Shown: in pieces, positions 55,462 through 64,000 of the stretch
Numbering within the stretch: the stretch's first letter is position 1
How the letters are laid out: every line of letters starts with the position of its first letter
DNA from: SAR116 cluster bacterium AG-426-B08
Lineage (GTDB): Bacteria > Pseudomonadota > Alphaproteobacteria > Puniceispirillales > Marisalimonadaceae
Reading direction: 5' to 3'
Length of the DNA: 64,000 bases
NCBI GenBank assembly: GCA_003213175.1
Contig: QCNN01000001.1
Location: forward strand, 62,001-126,000
Program-made: the position numbers and the translations under genes
Notes under the pieces: model-generated
Databases searched by the model: none
Told to the model about the DNA's origin: nothing
Seen by the model: only the letters and a program-made list of their open reading frames with translations

Positions 55462-55485
55462 ATTATCTTTAATAGTTTAAAAAAA

Positions 55486-55510
55486 GGGTGACTTTTGTCA
55501 CCCTTTTTTT
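55486..55510 (+). terminator. Rho-independent terminator of porin gene
   Basis: GGGTGAC and GTCACCC form a perfect 7-bp stem around a TTTT loop, directly followed by seven T residues and preceded by an A-run. It is 25 bp after the porin stop codon. Because of the A-run it may also work in the opposite direction. Confidence 0.93.
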
Positions 55511-55575
55511 ATTAATGACTAAATTTAAAAAATATATATAGTTAGTACTAAATAAGGTAAGCACTAGATAATTTT

Positions 55576-56070
55576 ATGAAATATTTACAAATAATTTTTA
55601 TACTATTAATTGTTTCTAACTGTTCAACTTTCTCAGATCTTGAGGCTCCAGTTGAGGAAAAAGGGTCTCCAGGTTTATTTAGTAAGGACTCTAAGAAAGG
55701 GCTCAGTTTAGGTGATATGATTTTTGATGATCAAAATAATCAAAGCTCATCTTTCTACGTTAATGCTTATCTATGGCGAGCTAGTTTGGAGGTTGCATCA
55801 ATAGCTCCCCTAATTTCTACAGATGCTTTTGGTGGAACAATTATTTCTGACTGGTATATTCATCCCAAAACTAAAAATAAAAAAATTAAATTAGCTATTT
55901 TCATCAAGTCTCAAGAACTTAGATCAAATGGTATTTCTGTAAAAGTTTATGTCCAAGAATTAGAAGGAAAAGATTGGTCAGAAACAACGATTGATCGAAA
56001 TTTAAGTTTAAAAATTGAAGAAATTATTCTTAATAAAGCTAGAAATATGAGATTAAATACTAAAAAGTAA
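55576..56070 (+). CDS. DUF3576 lipoprotein
   Basis: A 164-residue precursor with a lipoprotein signal (LLIVSNC, lipid Cys near residue 16). The domain FYVNAYLWRASLEVASIAPLISTDAFGGTIISDWYI is the recognisable DUF3576 core. In alphaproteobacteria this gene commonly precedes leuS, as here (24-bp gap). Envelope role presumed; function unknown. Confidence 0.88.
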   Translation: MKYLQIIFILLIVSNCSTFSDLEAPVEEKGSPGLFSKDSKKGLSLGDMIFDDQNNQSSSFYVNAYLWRASLEVASIAPLISTDAFGGTIISDWYIHPKTKNKKIKLAIFIKSQELRSNGISVKVYVQELEGKDWSETTIDRNLSLKIEEIILNKARNMRLNTKK

Positions 56071-56094
56071 TAAAATTTTTGACTTAATCTACTT

Positions 56095-58641
56095 ATGAAA
56101 AAATATAATCCAGATGTAGTTGAAAAAAAATGGCAAGAAATATGGAATAAACATAATACTTTTGCTAGCAAAATAGATTATAATAAGCCTAAATATTATG
56201 TCCTAGAGATGTTTCCATACCCATCTGGTGACATACACATGGGGCATGTTAGAAACTACACCCTTGGAGATCTGGTTGCAAGATATAAAAGAGCTCAAGG
56301 TTATAATGTCCTACACCCAATGGGCTGGGATGCTTTTGGACTTCCAGCTGAGAATGCCGCAATTGAAAATAAAATACACCCAAATTTGTGGACAAAATCT
56401 AATATTTCAAAAATGAAGTCTCAACTGAAAAGAATGGGTTTATCTTATGATTGGAATAGGGAATTATCTACTTGTGAACCTGATTATTTTAAACACGAGC
56501 AAAAAATGTTTTTAGATTTCTATAAAAATGGTTTGGCGTATAGAAAAGAAACCTGGGTAAACTGGGATCCAAGTGAACAAACTGTTCTTGCAAATGAACA
56601 GGTTATAGATGGTAAAGGATGGAGATCAGGGGTAAATGTTGAAAAAAGAAAAATGAATGGTTGGTTTTTGAAAATCACAAGATTTGCAGAAGATTTACTT
56701 AAAGAAATAGATAACTTAAAACATTGGCCAGAAAAAGTAAAAATAATGCAAAAAAATTGGATAGGTAAAAGTATCGGTGCAACTATTAAATTTGAAGTCT
56801 ATGAAATTAAAGAGTCTATAAATGTTTATTCAACAAGGCCAGATACTTTATTTGGAGCAACATTCATAGCTATCTCTCCCCAACATCCGTTTGCCCTTAA
56901 AATTATTAAAGAAAATAAACATATTGAAAATCAATTAAATAGCATAGAATTTAAAGCTAATTCTGAAGAAGAAATTGAGAAATTAGATAAAGTTGGAATT
57001 AAAACCCCATTTACTGCAATCCATCCATTTATTAAAGAAAAAAGAATCCCTATTTTTATAGCAAATTTTATTTTAATTGATTATGGAACTGGTGCAATTT
57101 TTGGATGTCCCGCTCATGACCAACGAGATATGGATTTCGCTAAAAAATATAGTCTAGAAATTATACAAGTTGTTAAAAAATTGAATAGTAAAAAAAATGA
57201 AATTTTAGATAAAGCATATTCTGATGATGGCATTTTAATTAATTCTTCATTCTTAAATAATTTATCTGTAAAAGAAGCTATTGATTTGTCTGTTAAAAAA
57301 CTTGAAGAAAGGGGTCATGGCAAGAAAACAATTAATTACAAGTTGAGAGATTGGGGCGTATCAAGACAAAGATATTGGGGTTGTCCTATACCAATTATAT
57401 ATTGTTATAAATGTGGAGATGTACCTGTCCCAGAAAAGGACTTACCGGTAGAGTTACCTCAAGATATTTCCTTTAACAATAGAGGAAACCCTTTATCTAA
57501 CCATGAAAATTGGAAAAATGTTAAATGTCCACAATGTGGTTCAGGGGCAAAAAGAGAAACAGATACCTTTGATACTTTTTTTGAATCAAGTTGGTATTTT
57601 GCAAGATTTACCGATCCACAAATTGATACTCCATTTTCTGATAAAGCATCTAAGTACTGGCTTCCAGTTGACCAGTATATTGGTGGCGTGGAACATGCCG
57701 TTCTACATTTGTTATACTCAAGATTTTTTATTAAAGCTCTAAACAAATTAAACCAAATAAATATAACTGAGCCTTTTAGTTCCCTACAAACTCAAGGAAT
57801 GGTATGTCATCAAACATATCAAAATGATGATAATCAATGGCTATTTCCCAGAGATGTTTACCAAAAAAATGATCTTTTCTATGAAGTCACTTCCAACAAA
57901 CGAGTTAAGACTGGTCGAGTTGAAAAAATGAGTAAATCAAAAAAAAATGTTATTGACCCAAATATAATTATTAATAATTTTGGTGCTGATACTGCAAGAT
58001 TTTTTATTTTGTCTGACTCTCCTCCAGATAGAGATATGGAATGGACTGAGTCTGGTGTTGAAGGTTCTTGGAAATTTTTAAATAAACTCTGGAATATGAT
58101 TAGTAAAGAAAACTTTAAAAATGTAGACTCTAAATTTATAGAACCATCGAGTGAAAAAGAAAATAAACTTGTAAAAAATACCTTCAAGTGTATTAAAGAT
58201 GTAACTAAATCTATTGAAGATTTTCATTTCAATAATGCAATTGCTTCTATAAGAACTTTATTTAATGAAATTAATTCATATGATGTTAACTCAGTTAGAT
58301 GTATTTCTTTCAAAAAATTCTCAGTTTCTAAATTAATTATTTTAATGTATCCAATCTGCCCTCATTTTTGTGAAGAAGCCTGGGAAAACATTGGATCGAA
58401 GTCATATTTAGCTAATGAAAGCTGGCCAAAAATAAATGAAAAATATTTGCAAGATGAAACTGTGGTTATTCCTATACAAGTAAACGGAAAAAGACGTGCT
58501 GAAATATTAGTTGATAAAAATACTAATGAAAACGAAATTCGCAATATTGCAATATCACATGAAAAAATAAAAAAATTTCTTTTAAATAAACCCAAAAAAA
58601 TAATTGTCATACCTAATAGAATTATTAACATTGTGATATGA
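56095..58641 (+). CDS. leuS: Leucyl-tRNA synthetase
   Basis: Class I synthetase that charges and edits tRNA-Leu. The 848 residues include the HIGH-type motif HMGH (48-51) after PYPSGDI, the CP1 editing domain ([26 protein letters not shown]), a zinc-like CYKCGD ... CPQCGSG region, [13 protein letters not shown], and KMSKSKKN (about 611-618). The stop overlaps the lptE start as ATGA, a common leuS-lptE-holA layout. Confidence 0.98.
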   Translation: MKKYNPDVVEKKWQEIWNKHNTFASKIDYNKPKYYVLEMFPYPSGDIHMGHVRNYTLGDLVARYKRAQGYNVLHPMGWDAFGLPAENAAIENKIHPNLWTKSNISKMKSQLKRMGLSYDWNRELSTCEPDYFKHEQKMFLDFYKNGLAYRKETWVNWDPSEQTVLANEQVIDGKGWRSGVNVEKRKMNGWFLKITRFAEDLLKEIDNLKHWPEKVKIMQKNWIGKSIGATIKFEVYEIKESINVYSTRPDTLFGATFIAISPQHPFALKIIKENKHIENQLNSIEFKANSEEEIEKLDKVGIKTPFTAIHPFIKEKRIPIFIANFILIDYGTGAIFGCPAHDQRDMDFAKKYSLEIIQVVKKLNSKKNEILDKAYSDDGILINSSFLNNLSVKEAIDLSVKKLEERGHGKKTINYKLRDWGVSRQRYWGCPIPIIYCYKCGDVPVPEKDLPVELPQDISFNNRGNPLSNHENWKNVKCPQCGSGAKRETDTFDTFFESSWYFARFTDPQIDTPFSDKASKYWLPVDQYIGGVEHAVLHLLYSRFFIKALNKLNQINITEPFSSLQTQGMVCHQTYQNDDNQWLFPRDVYQKNDLFYEVTSNKRVKTGRVEKMSKSKKNVIDPNIIINNFGADTARFFILSDSPPDRDMEWTESGVEGSWKFLNKLWNMISKENFKNVDSKFIEPSSEKENKLVKNTFKCIKDVTKSIEDFHFNNAIASIRTLFNEINSYDVNSVRCISFKKFSVSKLIILMYPICPHFCEEAWENIGSKSYLANESWPKINEKYLQDETVVIPIQVNGKRRAEILVDKNTNENEIRNIAISHEKIKKFLLNKPKKIIVIPNRIINIVI

Positions 58642-59108
58642 CAAATATTTTAGAGAAATTGATTATAATTCTAAGTTTGTTTTATTTTGTAAACAATTGT
58701 ACAAACTCGGAAAGTCAAAAAATAACGCCTTCATATTCCTCAATAAATGTTGATACACCAAGAGATAGATATAATTCTTTATTAGGTTATGAATTACAAA
58801 AATTAACAAAAAATATAATTCATAATGAGAAATATAATTTATCTGCATCAATCAAATATAATTCACAAAATGTTTTAAATGTACTAGGTTTAGATTCATT
58901 AAATGAAATTGAAGGCTCTATTTCATATAAGTTAATTAATTCAAAGTCAAAAAAATTAATTAAACAAGGAAAAGTTATTAAAAGAATTAATCATGGAAGT
59001 ATATCATCTCTGTATGGTAAAAATCAAAATCTAAATCATATGAAAGAAAGACTAGTTAAAAGTTTATCCAAAAGTATTTATAATCAAATTAAACTATATT
59101 TAAATTGA
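58638..59108 (+). CDS. lptE: LPS-assembly lipoprotein LptE-like
   Basis: Outer-membrane lipoprotein partner of LptD in lipopolysaccharide export. The 156-residue precursor has a short signal with a cysteine near residue 21 (FYFVNNC) and low sequence conservation, as usual for LptE in alphaproteobacteria; [18 protein letters not shown] resembles the family. Identification leans on its place between leuS (4-bp overlap) and holA (4-bp overlap). Confidence 0.75.
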   Translation: MTNILEKLIIILSLFYFVNNCTNSESQKITPSYSSINVDTPRDRYNSLLGYELQKLTKNIIHNEKYNLSASIKYNSQNVLNVLGLDSLNEIEGSISYKLINSKSKKLIKQGKVIKRINHGSISSLYGKNQNLNHMKERLVKSLSKSIYNQIKLYLN

Positions 59109-60139
59109 AAATTAATTCGTCAAATATATTAAATTACATTCAACAGCATAATGTAGAGGATAAAATATTTCTGCTTTATGGAAACAATTTTGGTTTACTA
59201 GATGAGATTTGCAAACAAATGATGGAAAAATTGGATTTTAACTTAAATGATCCATTCTCTAATGTAAAAATTAGTGCCTCTCAATTTATGAATAATGAGA
59301 ATATATTAATTGAAGAACTATCCACTCTTACAGTATTTCAGTCTAGTAAAAATATATTGTTAGATATAAGAGATATTTCTTCTGTCGATACTTTACTGAA
59401 AACTTTACAGACAACTTTCAGTTCAAATTTTAAAAACTATAAGCTTATTATCATTGCAAGTCATATTAAGTCTAATAGTTCTCTAATTAAATTTTTCAAC
59501 AATCTTCAAAATTGTTTGCTGGTACCTTGCTACGAAGAAGATTTGAAAATGTTGGAAAGCAAAGTAAAAAATTATTTATTTAAAAACAACATCAAATTAA
59601 ATAAAAATGAATTATCATCAATACTTTTAAAACTCTCCAAAGACTCAAAAATAAATAAAAATTTATTTGAAAAACTAGATCTACTTCTTTTATCTGAAGA
59701 AATAAATGCGTCAATATTTTGTGAAAGTTTTGATGATAATTTAGAAACAGATACTAATATGTTAGTAAATTCTTCTCTATGTGGAGAGTTTACTAAAGCT
59801 ACAAAAATGCTTTATTCAAGCAAATTATCTAAGATTTCAAGTACTCAGATTTGTAGAAAATTTCTAAATAAATTAAAAATCATTGAAACTTTACTAACCT
59901 TTTTGGAAAATGGTGTTACATTTGAAAATGCAATTTCAAAATCTGGAATAAACGTTTTTTTTAGGGAAAAGGATGAGTTGTTTAAACAAACTAAAATATG
60001 GAATAAAAAATCTGTTTGTTTAAGTATTAATAAATTTCTAGAAACTGAAATAAAGTGCAAATTAAACTCAGAATTAGAGTACAACTTTATAGAGGTTGCG
60101 ATGATGTTTATACATCAACAAACTTCAAAAAAATTATAA
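59105..60139 (+). CDS. holA: DNA polymerase III delta subunit
   Basis: Clamp-loader subunit that opens the sliding clamp. The 344-residue protein begins [33 protein letters not shown], like HolA, with FQSSKNILLDIRD in the middle and ELEYNFIEVAMMF near the C-terminus. The start is TTG (59105-59107), overlapping the lptE stop as TTGA; there is no ATG near that would give the conserved N-terminus. The 3' end overlaps convergent parB by 6 bp. Confidence 0.88.
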   Translation: MKINSSNILNYIQQHNVEDKIFLLYGNNFGLLDEICKQMMEKLDFNLNDPFSNVKISASQFMNNENILIEELSTLTVFQSSKNILLDIRDISSVDTLLKTLQTTFSSNFKNYKLIIIASHIKSNSSLIKFFNNLQNCLLVPCYEEDLKMLESKVKNYLFKNNIKLNKNELSSILLKLSKDSKINKNLFEKLDLLLLSEEINASIFCESFDDNLETDTNMLVNSSLCGEFTKATKMLYSSKLSKISSTQICRKFLNKLKIIETLLTFLENGVTFENAISKSGINVFFREKDELFKQTKIWNKKSVCLSINKFLETEIKCKLNSELEYNFIEVAMMFIHQQTSKKL

Positions 60140-61018
60140 ATTTTTTATTTTTTCAATTAAATCATCAAATTGCTCTAAGTTTTCACAAGATATTTTTATT
60201 GAACCTTTTTCGCTCTTGGGATTAAATTGAATTTTGATTTTTAAACCAATTTTTTCAGTAAGCTTATTTTCTATTTCTTCATAATGATTTTGTTTTTCAC
60301 TACGAGATTTTTTATTTTCTAAACTTTTAATATAGGTTTCAACTTCACGAACTGAAAATTTTCTTCGAACTATTTCTTTTGCCAAACTTACTGCGTCTGT
60401 TCTACCAATCAATGGTCTTACATGACCTATTGATAATTTATCAGAAATAATCAAATTTTGTATATCTTCAGGCAAAGTTAATAGTCTCAGTAAATTAGCT
60501 ACGTATGGTCTAGATTTTCCAACCACTAATGCTACTGTTTCTTGTTTATAATTATGATCTTCTATTAAGTTCTTATATCCTTTCGCTTCTTCAATTGGAT
60601 TCAAGTCAGTTCTTTGCAGATTTTCTAACAAAGAAATTTCTATGATCTTTTTTTCTTCCAAATTCTGTTGAACTATCACTGGTATCTCGTGTAACTTAGC
60701 TATTTGAGCAGCTCTCCATCTTCTTTCACCTGCAATAATTAAAAACTTTTCTTTGTTATTATCATCTTCTATAACAACAATTGGTTGTATGATTCCGTGA
60801 TCTTTAATCGATTTAGCAAGATTAATTAATTCATTGTTATCAAAAATTTTTCTTGCTTGCCATGGACCGGGAGAAACAAGTTCTATTCCTATAGTATTGA
60901 ATTTATAATTTAAATTGTTATTGGTTATAAGATTGTCTAAGTTAGTTTTATTTTCCCCCAACAAACTTGATAACCCTCTTCCTAAAGCTGGCTTGGTTTT
61001 AGATTTATTAGTCTTCAC
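60134..61018 (-). CDS. parB: Chromosome-partitioning protein ParB
   Basis: CTP-dependent clamp that loads at parS and spreads to segregate origins. The 294 residues contain GRGLSSLLGE, VSPGPWQARKIF, the CTP-binding AGERRWRAAQIA (from 96), NLQRTDLNPIEEAKGY and the helix-turn-helix KQETVALVVGKSRPYVANLLRLL. Overlaps parA by 4 bp. A perfect parS site lies 1.4 kb away within rsmG. Confidence 0.96.
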   Translation of the reverse strand: MKTNKSKTKPALGRGLSSLLGENKTNLDNLITNNNLNYKFNTIGIELVSPGPWQARKIFDNNELINLAKSIKDHGIIQPIVVIEDDNNKEKFLIIAGERRWRAAQIAKLHEIPVIVQQNLEEKKIIEISLLENLQRTDLNPIEEAKGYKNLIEDHNYKQETVALVVGKSRPYVANLLRLLTLPEDIQNLIISDKLSIGHVRPLIGRTDAVSLAKEIVRRKFSVREVETYIKSLENKKSRSEKQNHYEEIENKLTEKIGLKIKIQFNPKSEKGSIKISCENLEQFDDLIEKIKNL

Positions 61019-61797
61019 TTACTTTGTTGCTCCTGTTCAATAATTTCTGCAGCTAGGGAGGCATACGCTTGTGCTCCGGCACATGAAATATCATAGATCA
61101 ATATTGGTAGCCCATGACTAGGTGCCTCTGAAATCCTTACATTTCTTGGTATAATTGATTTATAAACTTTATTTTTAAAATGGGATTTTACATCATGAGC
61201 TACCATCTCCGAGATTTTGTTTCTTTTATCATACATTGTCAAAACTATGCCTTGCAAAGTCAATCTATTGTTGAAATTTAATTTTACTAATTCTAAAGTT
61301 TTAATTAATTGAGATAAACCCTCAAGAGCGTAAAATTCAACCTGTAATGGAACTAGTAAGTTGTCAGATGCTGCTAGTGCATTAATTGTAAGAAGACCTA
61401 GTGATGGTGGGCAATCAATAATTATATAATCAAATTTTTGTTTTATTTCATTTAAAATATTTTTTAACTTAAGTTCTCTATCTTTTAAATCAACAAATTC
61501 TTGCTCTACAGCCGTTAGATTCACTGTAGTTGGAATGATAAAAAGATTAGGAATTTTAGTCTTTAAAATACATTCATTAATAGATTTTTTTGCAGTGATA
61601 ACATCATAGAAGTCATTTTCACCATTTTCTTTATCATATCCTAGTCCAGTACTTGCATTACCTTGTGGATCACAATCTATAATTAAGACTGTTCTTTTGC
61701 AAGCAGCCATTGCCGTACCTAGATTTACTACTGTAGTTGTTTTACCTACACCCCCTTTTTGATTTGCTACAGCTATAATGTTAGTTATCATACCCAT
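61015..61797 (-). CDS. parA: Chromosome-partitioning ATPase ParA
   Basis: Walker-type ATPase (Soj) that moves ParB-parS complexes over the nucleoid. The 260 residues carry the deviant Walker A ANQKGGVGKTTT (11-22), IDCDPQGNAST and IIIDCPPSLGLLT (Walker B). ATG at 61795 gives MGMITNIIAVANQ; a second ATG two codons later is equally possible. It is followed by parB with a 4-bp overlap and preceded by rsmG with 2 bp between. Confidence 0.97.
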   Translation of the reverse strand: MGMITNIIAVANQKGGVGKTTTVVNLGTAMAACKRTVLIIDCDPQGNASTGLGYDKENGENDFYDVITAKKSINECILKTKIPNLFIIPTTVNLTAVEQEFVDLKDRELKLKNILNEIKQKFDYIIIDCPPSLGLLTINALAASDNLLVPLQVEFYALEGLSQLIKTLELVKLNFNNRLTLQGIVLTMYDKRNKISEMVAHDVKSHFKNKVYKSIIPRNVRISEAPSHGLPILIYDISCAGAQAYASLAAEIIEQEQQSK

Positions 61798-61799
61798 AA

Positions 61800-62447
61800 T
61801 TAAAATTCACTTTTGAAAAACAAAATCTTACTCTCTTTATCTGTAATTGAATTAATTATTTTAAATTTAATTGTATATTTCTTTGACAAATCATCAAGTT
61901 CAATTTTAAAGTTTTTTCCTTTTAAAAACAATAGGTTAGGTAGATTTTTGCTGATATTTTTTTTGTTTATATTATGATTTTTATTGTTACAATGTTTGTA
62001 AGATAATTCAATCAAGTTTCTTGTGGAAGTTAAGGCTCTAGAAATTATAAAATCTGGATTTAAAAAGGGCAGATTTTCAATTCTAGTATTGTGAATTTTA
62101 GAGTTTGTGTCTGTTTCCAGTAAAACTTTTTCCATAAAATCACATTTTTTTTTTTTTGCTTCTATTAAATTTACATTTTTAATACCCATAATAGATAATA
62201 CTAGTCCTGGGAAACCTGCTCCAGAACCAAAGTCTAAAACTTTACCTTTTGAATTCTTCAAAATATTATACAATTGAGCAGAATCCAAAAAATGTCTATA
62301 CAAACTATTCTTAATAGTTGAATTTCCAACTAAATTCATTTTTTTTTGCCATTCATTTAGAAGTTCATAATAAATCATAAACTTTTTGTATGTTTCACGT
62401 GAAACATATTGAAATCTTATGAAATCTTCATACTTGTGAATATTCAA
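61800..62447 (-). CDS. rsmG: 16S rRNA (guanine527-N7)-methyltransferase
   Basis: SAM-dependent enzyme methylating G527 of 16S rRNA. The 215 residues have LLNEWQKKMNLVGNSTI, RHFLDSAQL and motif I VLDFGSGAGFPGLVLSI. The N-terminal VSRET (15-19) is coded by a perfect parS palindrome. Starts 1 bp after the mnmG stop. The C-terminus (about 160-190) has an Asn/Lys-rich insertion like other AT-rich relatives. Confidence 0.94.
   Translation of the reverse strand: MNIHKYEDFIRFQYVSRETYKKFMIYYELLNEWQKKMNLVGNSTIKNSLYRHFLDSAQLYNILKNSKGKVLDFGSGAGFPGLVLSIMGIKNVNLIEAKKKKCDFMEKVLLETDTNSKIHNTRIENLPFLNPDFIISRALTSTRNLIELSYKHCNNKNHNINKKNISKNLPNLLFLKGKNFKIELDDLSKKYTIKFKIINSITDKESKILFFKSEF
62389..62408. promoter_or_regulatory. 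parS centromere site inside rsmG
   Basis: TGTTTCACGTGAAACA (62391-62406) equals the ParB-binding consensus exactly and extends to a 20-bp perfect palindrome with flanking TA. It encodes the VSRET segment of RsmG. No other perfect copy occurs in this window. Confidence 0.95.
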
Positions 62448-62448
62448 T

Positions 62449-64000
62449 CTAGGCCCTTCTCAGATAATCTTTTTTAATATAACTTAACAGAAGTAATAAT
62501 GCGGATTGGGTTAAACCAGGTAATCTGGAGGCTTGATTGATATTCATAGGTCTATATTTTGTAAGTGTTTCTTTGCTCTCATTAGATAATCCCTTAATTA
62601 AATTAAAATCTAGATTCTCTGGTATAGTTGTCTTTTGTTCCATCTGAAATATTTTTATATCCATGTTTTGTCTTTTTAAATACACTTCATATCTACAATC
62701 TATCTCTATTTGATTACAAACTGCTTTTGATATCTTATTTAACTCTGGAACAAAACAACTCAATTTTTTAATCGTAATATTATTCGACAATAATTTCTTG
62801 GCTGTAGCCTTTTTTCCATTTCTCTGAATTTTAATTCCATTTTCTTTTAAAATCTTATTAGATATTGTTAATTTACTAATTAAATCATAAGCAAATTGTA
62901 TTTGCTTTTTTTTATCATTCCAACAATCTTTTCTTTTTTTATTAACAACTCCAACATTAATTCCTTTCTCTGTTAATCTTTGATCTGCGTTATCAGCTCT
63001 TAAAAATAATCGATATTCAGCTCTTGACGTAAACATTCTATATGGTTCTGGCGCTCCTTTTGTAACTAAATCATCAATCATTACTCCTAAATATGCTTCA
63101 GAACGCAACAGAGTAAATTCATTATAATTTTTTTGTGCTTTTAAAGCTGCATTAATACCAGCTATGATGCCTTGACCTGCGGCCTCCTCGTAACCTGTTG
63201 TGCCATTAATTTGTCCTGCTAAAAATAAATTTTTTATATCTTTTGATTCTAAAGTATATTTTAATGCTCTTGGGTCAATATAATCATACTCAACGGCATA
63301 TCCATATTGAAGTATTTTAGCTTTTTCAAGACCTGGTATTGAAGCCACAAATTGATCTTGAACTTCTTTAGGTAAACTTGTAGAAATTCCATTTGGATAT
63401 ATAACTTTACTATTTAAACCTTCCGGCTCTAAAAAAATTTGATGTGATTCTTTATCTCTAAAACGTAAAATTTTATCTTCAATACTCGGACAATAACGTG
63501 GCCCTCTTCCAGCAATAGAACCAGAGTATACAGCAGATAAATTAATATTTTGTTCAATAATTTTATGTGTATTTTGAGAAGTTTTTGTTATACCACATTT
63601 AATTTGTTTTATATTTATTTGTTCAGTCATGTATGAAAAAGGTTGTGGGATCTTATCTGCATTTTGCATTTCAAGATCATCCCATTGAATAGAGCTTTTG
63701 AGAAGCCTAGGGGGTGTTCCTGTTTTAAGTCTACCAACAGGAAAGTTTAATGAACGAATTTTTCTTGCTAAGTTAATTGATGACTTATCACCTATTCTAC
63801 CTGCATTGAAAGTCTCTTTTCCAATAAAAATTTTTCCTCCTAAAAACGTACCAGTAGTTAAAACTAACGAAGTACATGAAAACTCTGAACCATCCTCTAA
63901 TATAATACTATTAACTTTATCAGAGGATAAGTTGATATCAGTAACTGTACCTTCTACGATCGAAATTTTTTTATGTTCACTCAATATATTTTTAACCGCC
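62449..64000 (-). CDS. mnmG: tRNA uridine-5-carboxymethylaminomethyl enzyme MnmG, N-terminus beyond window
   Basis: FAD-dependent subunit that with MnmE modifies the wobble uridine (cmnm5U/mnm5U). About 516 residues are visible, and the frame stays open through the window edge, so roughly 105-115 N-terminal residues including the first FAD motif are missing; the TTG at 63984 is an internal Leu codon, not a start. Family parts are [49 protein letters not shown] and [30 protein letters not shown] split over the C-terminal half. Followed by rsmG. Confidence 0.97.
   Translation of the reverse strand, partial: AVKNILSEHKKISIVEGTVTDINLSSDKVNSIILEDGSEFSCTSLVLTTGTFLGGKIFIGKETFNAGRIGDKSSINLARKIRSLNFPVGRLKTGTPPRLLKSSIQWDDLEMQNADKIPQPFSYMTEQINIKQIKCGITKTSQNTHKIIEQNINLSAVYSGSIAGRGPRYCPSIEDKILRFRDKESHQIFLEPEGLNSKVIYPNGISTSLPKEVQDQFVASIPGLEKAKILQYGYAVEYDYIDPRALKYTLESKDIKNLFLAGQINGTTGYEEAAGQGIIAGINAALKAQKNYNEFTLLRSEAYLGVMIDDLVTKGAPEPYRMFTSRAEYRLFLRADNADQRLTEKGINVGVVNKKRKDCWNDKKKQIQFAYDLISKLTISNKILKENGIKIQRNGKKATAKKLLSNNITIKKLSCFVPELNKISKAVCNQIEIDCRYEVYLKRQNMDIKIFQMEQKTTIPENLDFNLIKGLSNESKETLTKYRPMNINQASRLPGLTQSALLLLLSYIKKDYLRRA

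Noticed and set aside
1-64000. CRISPR array, prophage or insertion sequence
   Set aside because: No spaced direct-repeat array, transposase, terminase, capsid or integrase coding region was found on either strand.

Overview
The window is AT-rich (roughly 30% G+C by eye), densely packed DNA from an alphaproteobacterium, very probably a streamlined marine lineage (HIMB59/AEGEAN-169-like or SAR11-like; the sequence alone does not decide). Supporting this are a CcrM-type GANTC DNA methylase, the mnmG-rsmG-parA-parB block converging on leuS-lptE-holA, the lolA-ftsK-aminotransferase-ubiH run, a ffh-rpsP-rimM-trmD-rplS operon, and very short or overlapping gene borders, including four convergent pairs whose 3' ends overlap. 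The presence of parAB, rsmG and mnmG with a perfect parS site suggests the right edge lies near the replication origin.

Layout. 1-10.7 kb, all minus strand: leuB (cut by the window edge), leuD, leuC, rplS, trmD, rimM, rpsP with an unusual decapeptide-repeat tail, ffh, ftsY, mtaB, dapF, xthA. 10.9-18 kb: an accessory surface-glycan region (GT61-type transferase, two FkbM-type methyltransferases, a WYL regulator, a small membrane protein, a GT8-like transferase and a TPR-glycosyltransferase). 18-25.5 kb: lolA, ftsK, aminotransferase, then divergent ubiH, and a DUF971 / Trm112 / LON-domain / thioredoxin-TPR cluster. 25.7-27.8 kb: an oxidoreductase plus DegT aminotransferase pair that looks like nucleotide-amino-sugar synthesis.

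At 27.8 kb a tRNA-Gly(GCC) gene carries a 2.6 kb island bounded by 70-bp direct repeats (68/70 identical): the 3' end of the tRNA gene is repeated at 30,472-30,541. The island has no integrase. It encodes three exported proteins: an unknown, a Sel1-repeat protein and a MORN/YwqK-repeat protein. It also carries three copies of a 2 x 12 bp direct repeat and two copies of a GC-rich palindromic block. This is the most unusual part of the window.

30.5-35.2 kb is a further accessory stretch: a JmjC/cupin oxygenase, an exported unknown, a DUF1445 protein, a methyltransferase, an alpha/beta hydrolase and an anchored unknown. 35.4-38.4 kb is a glycine betaine/proline-type ABC importer. 38.4-42.1 kb makes activated sugars (ugd, galU, phosphohexomutase). 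Malate synthase G and ccrM follow, then rnhB, moaB, a soluble lytic transglycosylase and a diverged uracil-DNA-glycosylase-like protein. Next come a TPR lipoprotein, ispE, tRNA-Gln(TTG), an OmpR-type regulator lacking the phospho-acceptor Asp, ribA and a YggS-type PLP protein. The last part holds a porin with a 5' UTR hairpin and a clear terminator, a DUF3576 lipoprotein, leuS, lptE, holA, and minus-strand parB, parA, rsmG and mnmG (5' part beyond the edge).
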